From Poecilobothrus nobilitatus (taxonomy: Eukaryota > Arthropoda > Insecta > Diptera > Dolichopodidae): a DNA stretch of 64,000 nt. Where the stretch lies: positions 245,917,825-245,981,824 of the forward strand of contig OX352774.1 of the NCBI GenBank assembly GCA_947095535.1, given 5' to 3'. Positions 61,490-64,000 of the stretch are shown here, in pieces; the first letter of the stretch is position 1, and each line of letters begins with the position of its first letter. Both the position numbers and the translations under genes were made by a program. The notes below the pieces were generated by a model. It was not told the origin of the DNA. It ran no database searches and worked only from the letters and a program-made list of their open reading frames with translations.

Positions 61490-62065
61490 GCAAGCGCAAG
61501 TCTCAGGTTATAATAAATTTGCCATTATATTTGTTATGCATTAATGAAAACGAGAATCGATTTCTGAATTGAATTAGTCATGCACGGCCGTTTGTTTGTC
61601 TGTTTGTACGGTTTGTACGACAACTGCAAAAATATTGGAGCTAGGATTTTCATCTTTGTAAAATTGTTAATTTCACTATTGAAATATAAAAAATAACTCA
61701 GTATCTATATGCAAACTTGGTATTTAATATTTTGGCAAAAGTATTAAGTTTTACGCCAACCTCCTCTTCAAAATTTGGTTAGTCTAATGTAGCAGGTTAA
61801 GATACCTACGAAATTTATATCTTATCTTGGTACTTAATAAAGCCGCACATCTGGAATTATCTAAGAGTTGATCAAGTTTTATGGCAATAATTTCTGTGAA
61901 GTCTGGTTGGTTTGAAGCAACGTGTCGAATAGCTATCATAAAACTTCATAATTTACATAAATATCTCTCGGTACCTAATATTTAATCAGATATCTGAGAG
62001 TTTTGTAATTGATGATTAAATTTTATGGTAATATGATAACTTATGTTAATTCGAGTATCCTAGAG
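61490..62065 (-). mobile_element. Family B repeat, degraded reverse copy
   Basis: Starts with GTTATAATAAATTTGCCATTATATTTGTT, the reverse of the family B tail. It continues with GCACGGCCGTTTGTTTGTCTG (eroded GGAC tract), GGAGCTAGGATTTTCATC, AATAACTCAGTATCTAT and then two or three decayed units with TTTTGGCAAAAGT, AAATTTGGTTAG and AAATTTTATGG blocks. This confirms that array and tail belong together. Confidence 0.7.
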
Positions 62066-62869
62066 TTACTCAATCCGATATACACCCTTCTTTGTTCTAT
62101 AAGAAATCATGGTTATACTATGAAACTATAACATAACTTGTTAATCTAAAATAATATTTGTATTATTAAAATTAGCATTTTAAACTATAGATACTAAATT
62201 ACTAATTTAAAATTATGATTCAGAACTTTACTTTTCAAAAGGGGGGCCCTTCTGTATTATTAAAACCAGGAAAACTTGATTTCACTGTTCAATCCATCAA
62301 CAAATAATACCTACTTAAAATAATTTTCAAAGCAAAGCTTTTAAACTTATTGAAAGCGTGTGCCTTTTCTCATTATAAATAACTGTAAATTGCATTTTTA
62401 AATTGCACAGAAGGTACTAAGCCAATTGAAGCTATATAGATTTTAATGAAAACAATATTGGCTATGTATAATTTAGTTTTCGTAACACACAGTTTTAAAT
62501 TTATGTAAAAATTAATTATTACTTTTTCTTGACTCCTTTTAATAGTTTTTTTATTAATTTAATCCGTATTTACGATTTTTTATTAATTTTTAGGTACTCT
62601 TTAATTTATTTAATAAATACATTGTATTTGAGTTAGAACATTGAAAACTTAGTTTAACTGTGATATGACAGTCCTTCCGTTTTAATATATTTATCGATTT
62701 TACCTAAACTAAACTATCAGTTATAAACGTTAACACTTCTTATAAATTCTTTATGAGATCAATAATCCAAGTTTAATTTTTCCATTCTTATTGTTTACAT
62801 TTTACTATAGTCAATAGAAATATTAAAATTATGTGAAACCTTAGCGGGGTAGTTTAAGTAACTGCAAAA
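62066..62869. other. AT-rich non-coding DNA
   Basis: Nothing recognised. Confidence 0.5.
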
Positions 62870-63225
62870 CATCAAGAAAGACTTTTGACTTAATATCCAC
62901 TTTTAAGAAGAAAAGAACAAAATAACACTCGTGGAAACACTGCTAGAGCTGTAGCAATGACTGCGGGCCATTGTTCTATAGGAATTTATGAAGCCGGAAT
63001 GTGTATTTCTTACAACAGATGGAAGCTGTAAAGAGAAAGGAATGGAAATGACTTTCTCTGAGAATGTCTGATCCTAGGATGAAGAGTCTTCACAAATCGG
63101 AAATCAGAAGATTCTACCTCCTCAGACATAAACCAGTTACCCGAAAGTAAAATTGGACAACTAATTTTATATCTGAACTCTATGGTCTGCTTATAGAATA
63201 TAGTTGATAACTAAAAATACGAGGA
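62870..63225 (+). pseudogene. Probable LINE RNase H / C-terminal region remnant
   Basis: This block is clearly less AT-rich than its flanks. Forward translation gives AVAMTAGHCSIGIYEAGM (from 62951), resembling the LTGHC..G.H..RMG motif near the RNase H end of insect LINE polyproteins. After stops, FL.ECLILG.RVF follows, resembling the HLLC.CPAL...R....LG knuckle region, then DINQLPESKIGQLILYLNS. The cysteines are partly lost, and stops interrupt every stretch. The match is to a motif pattern and moderately certain. Confidence 0.5.
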
Positions 63226-64000
63226 AATAATATCAAAAGGTCATTTTGTCAGCACTAATGGTGCTTTCGTGACATATTTCTAGAGAGCAGTCATGTAATA
63301 CAAACAACCAACCAAAAGTGAAATCTATTGTTGTATTGTACTGTAAATTCGGCTTACTTCAGAACTCTTGTAACAAAGGCGAATTGGGAAATTAAGGAGA
63401 TTCAAAACAATGATTCTTGAAGTACTTATAAACCATACTAAATATTTTTTTTAAACCGATAATTTATTATGTCATTTTGAACCAATAAATTTGAATGCTT
63501 AAGTTGAATGAAACTCAAACAAAGGATGAATGAATGAATGAAAAGATGAATTAAAATGTAAATATTAATTTGTTTGTTTTTTTTAATCTTATTTTTATTA
63601 TTTTTAATCTTTTAATTTTTATTTAAATAATTTAAATTTCGTGTTAAAACAAATAAACTGGTATAGTATATTTTTTCTTTGTTAACAATTTAAAATTTGT
63701 GTTATAAACAAATAATAAAACATAATATGCTTTTTCAATTAGAATCTGGTTTTTTATATATACATATATGTACAATATTATATTGTATACAGGTGATAAA
63801 AAGTTCAATAATCGTTTAAAGTGAAAAAAAAAACTGATTAAAAATTTTTGAATTAATTCAAGAATAAAAAAAAATTAACTTTAAAGGGTTGGAAACGAAA
63901 TCTTTCATTACAAACTCTTATTTGAGAAAATTTGTCAATCCAAAATTTATTCTGACAAAATCTGTCAAAAAAATTAACAAAATCTTACAGTAAATTACGG
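63226..64000. other. Mostly AT-rich non-coding DNA
   Basis: The first 200 bp may be the 3' untranslated part of the LINE remnant. A (GAAT)n tract lies at about 63526-63542. Nothing else recognised. Confidence 0.45.

Overview
The window is eukaryotic nuclear DNA, very rich in A+T (roughly four fifths by eye), with constant poly(A)/poly(T) runs and no open reading frame that looks like a complete gene. Three things point to an insect, most likely a fly (Diptera). First, there are tRNA-derived SINE copies with clear pol III A and B boxes. Second, there are decayed non-LTR retrotransposon fragments, one carrying a Jockey-type reverse transcriptase motif. Third, a dispersed repeat has the GGACGGACGGAC / TCGACTC / TATACCC...GGGTATA layout that is widespread in fly genomes. 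The species assignment is an inference.

I find no convincing protein-coding gene, rRNA, functional tRNA, CRISPR array or bacterial-type operon. The window is probably a gene desert or the inside of a very long intron. What it holds is mobile-element debris. (1) A family here called A is about 0.45-0.95 kb, with short imperfect inverted ends and usually a GACGGAC tract. It has seven recognisable copies (5.2, 30.8, 36.5, 39.8, 49.5, 51.5 and 59.3 kb). (2) A family called B has an internal array of about 259-bp repeats and ends in two hairpins (19.7-20.9 kb), with two degraded inverted copies at 23.4 and 61.5 kb. (3) SINE copies or fragments lie at 8.2, 31.6, 33.9, 35.7 and 52.3 kb; the last has a 17-bp target duplication and sits inside a family A copy. 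(4) Non-LTR retrotransposon fossils lie at 18.0, 42.6, 60.5 and 62.9 kb. (5) Small inverted-repeat or foldback elements lie at 10.7, 13.5, 14.0, 24.4, 26.6, 29.4, 34.0, 46.5 and 55.9 kb. (6) Low-copy repeat pairs lie at 21.2/25.3, 33.8/38.2, 45.5/46.7/56.2 and 50.8/58.4 kb.

By region: 0-8 kb is plain AT-rich DNA with one family A copy. 8-17.8 kb holds a SINE head and three foldback elements. 17.8-21 kb is the most structured part (reverse transcriptase fossil, two unexplained short reading frames, family B array). 21-29 kb has CTG and TTG microsatellites, a family B fragment and a TIR element. 29-40 kb is the densest patch of small elements. 40-50 kb has a LINE tail, a tandem pair and a TIR element. 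50-60 kb has the perfect hairpin, the nested SINE and a foldback element. 60-64 kb has two LINE fossils and a family B fragment.

The most notable observations are a perfect 21-bp-stem hairpin at 50841-50889 that a sister copy at 58.4 kb lacks, the hairpin-ended minisatellite transposon at 19.7-20.9 kb, the SINE-in-A nesting at 52.2 kb, and two short reading frames at 18.4 and 19.2 kb with composition unlike their surroundings. All calls were made by eye; coordinates of diverged repeats are approximate to about 10-30 bp.
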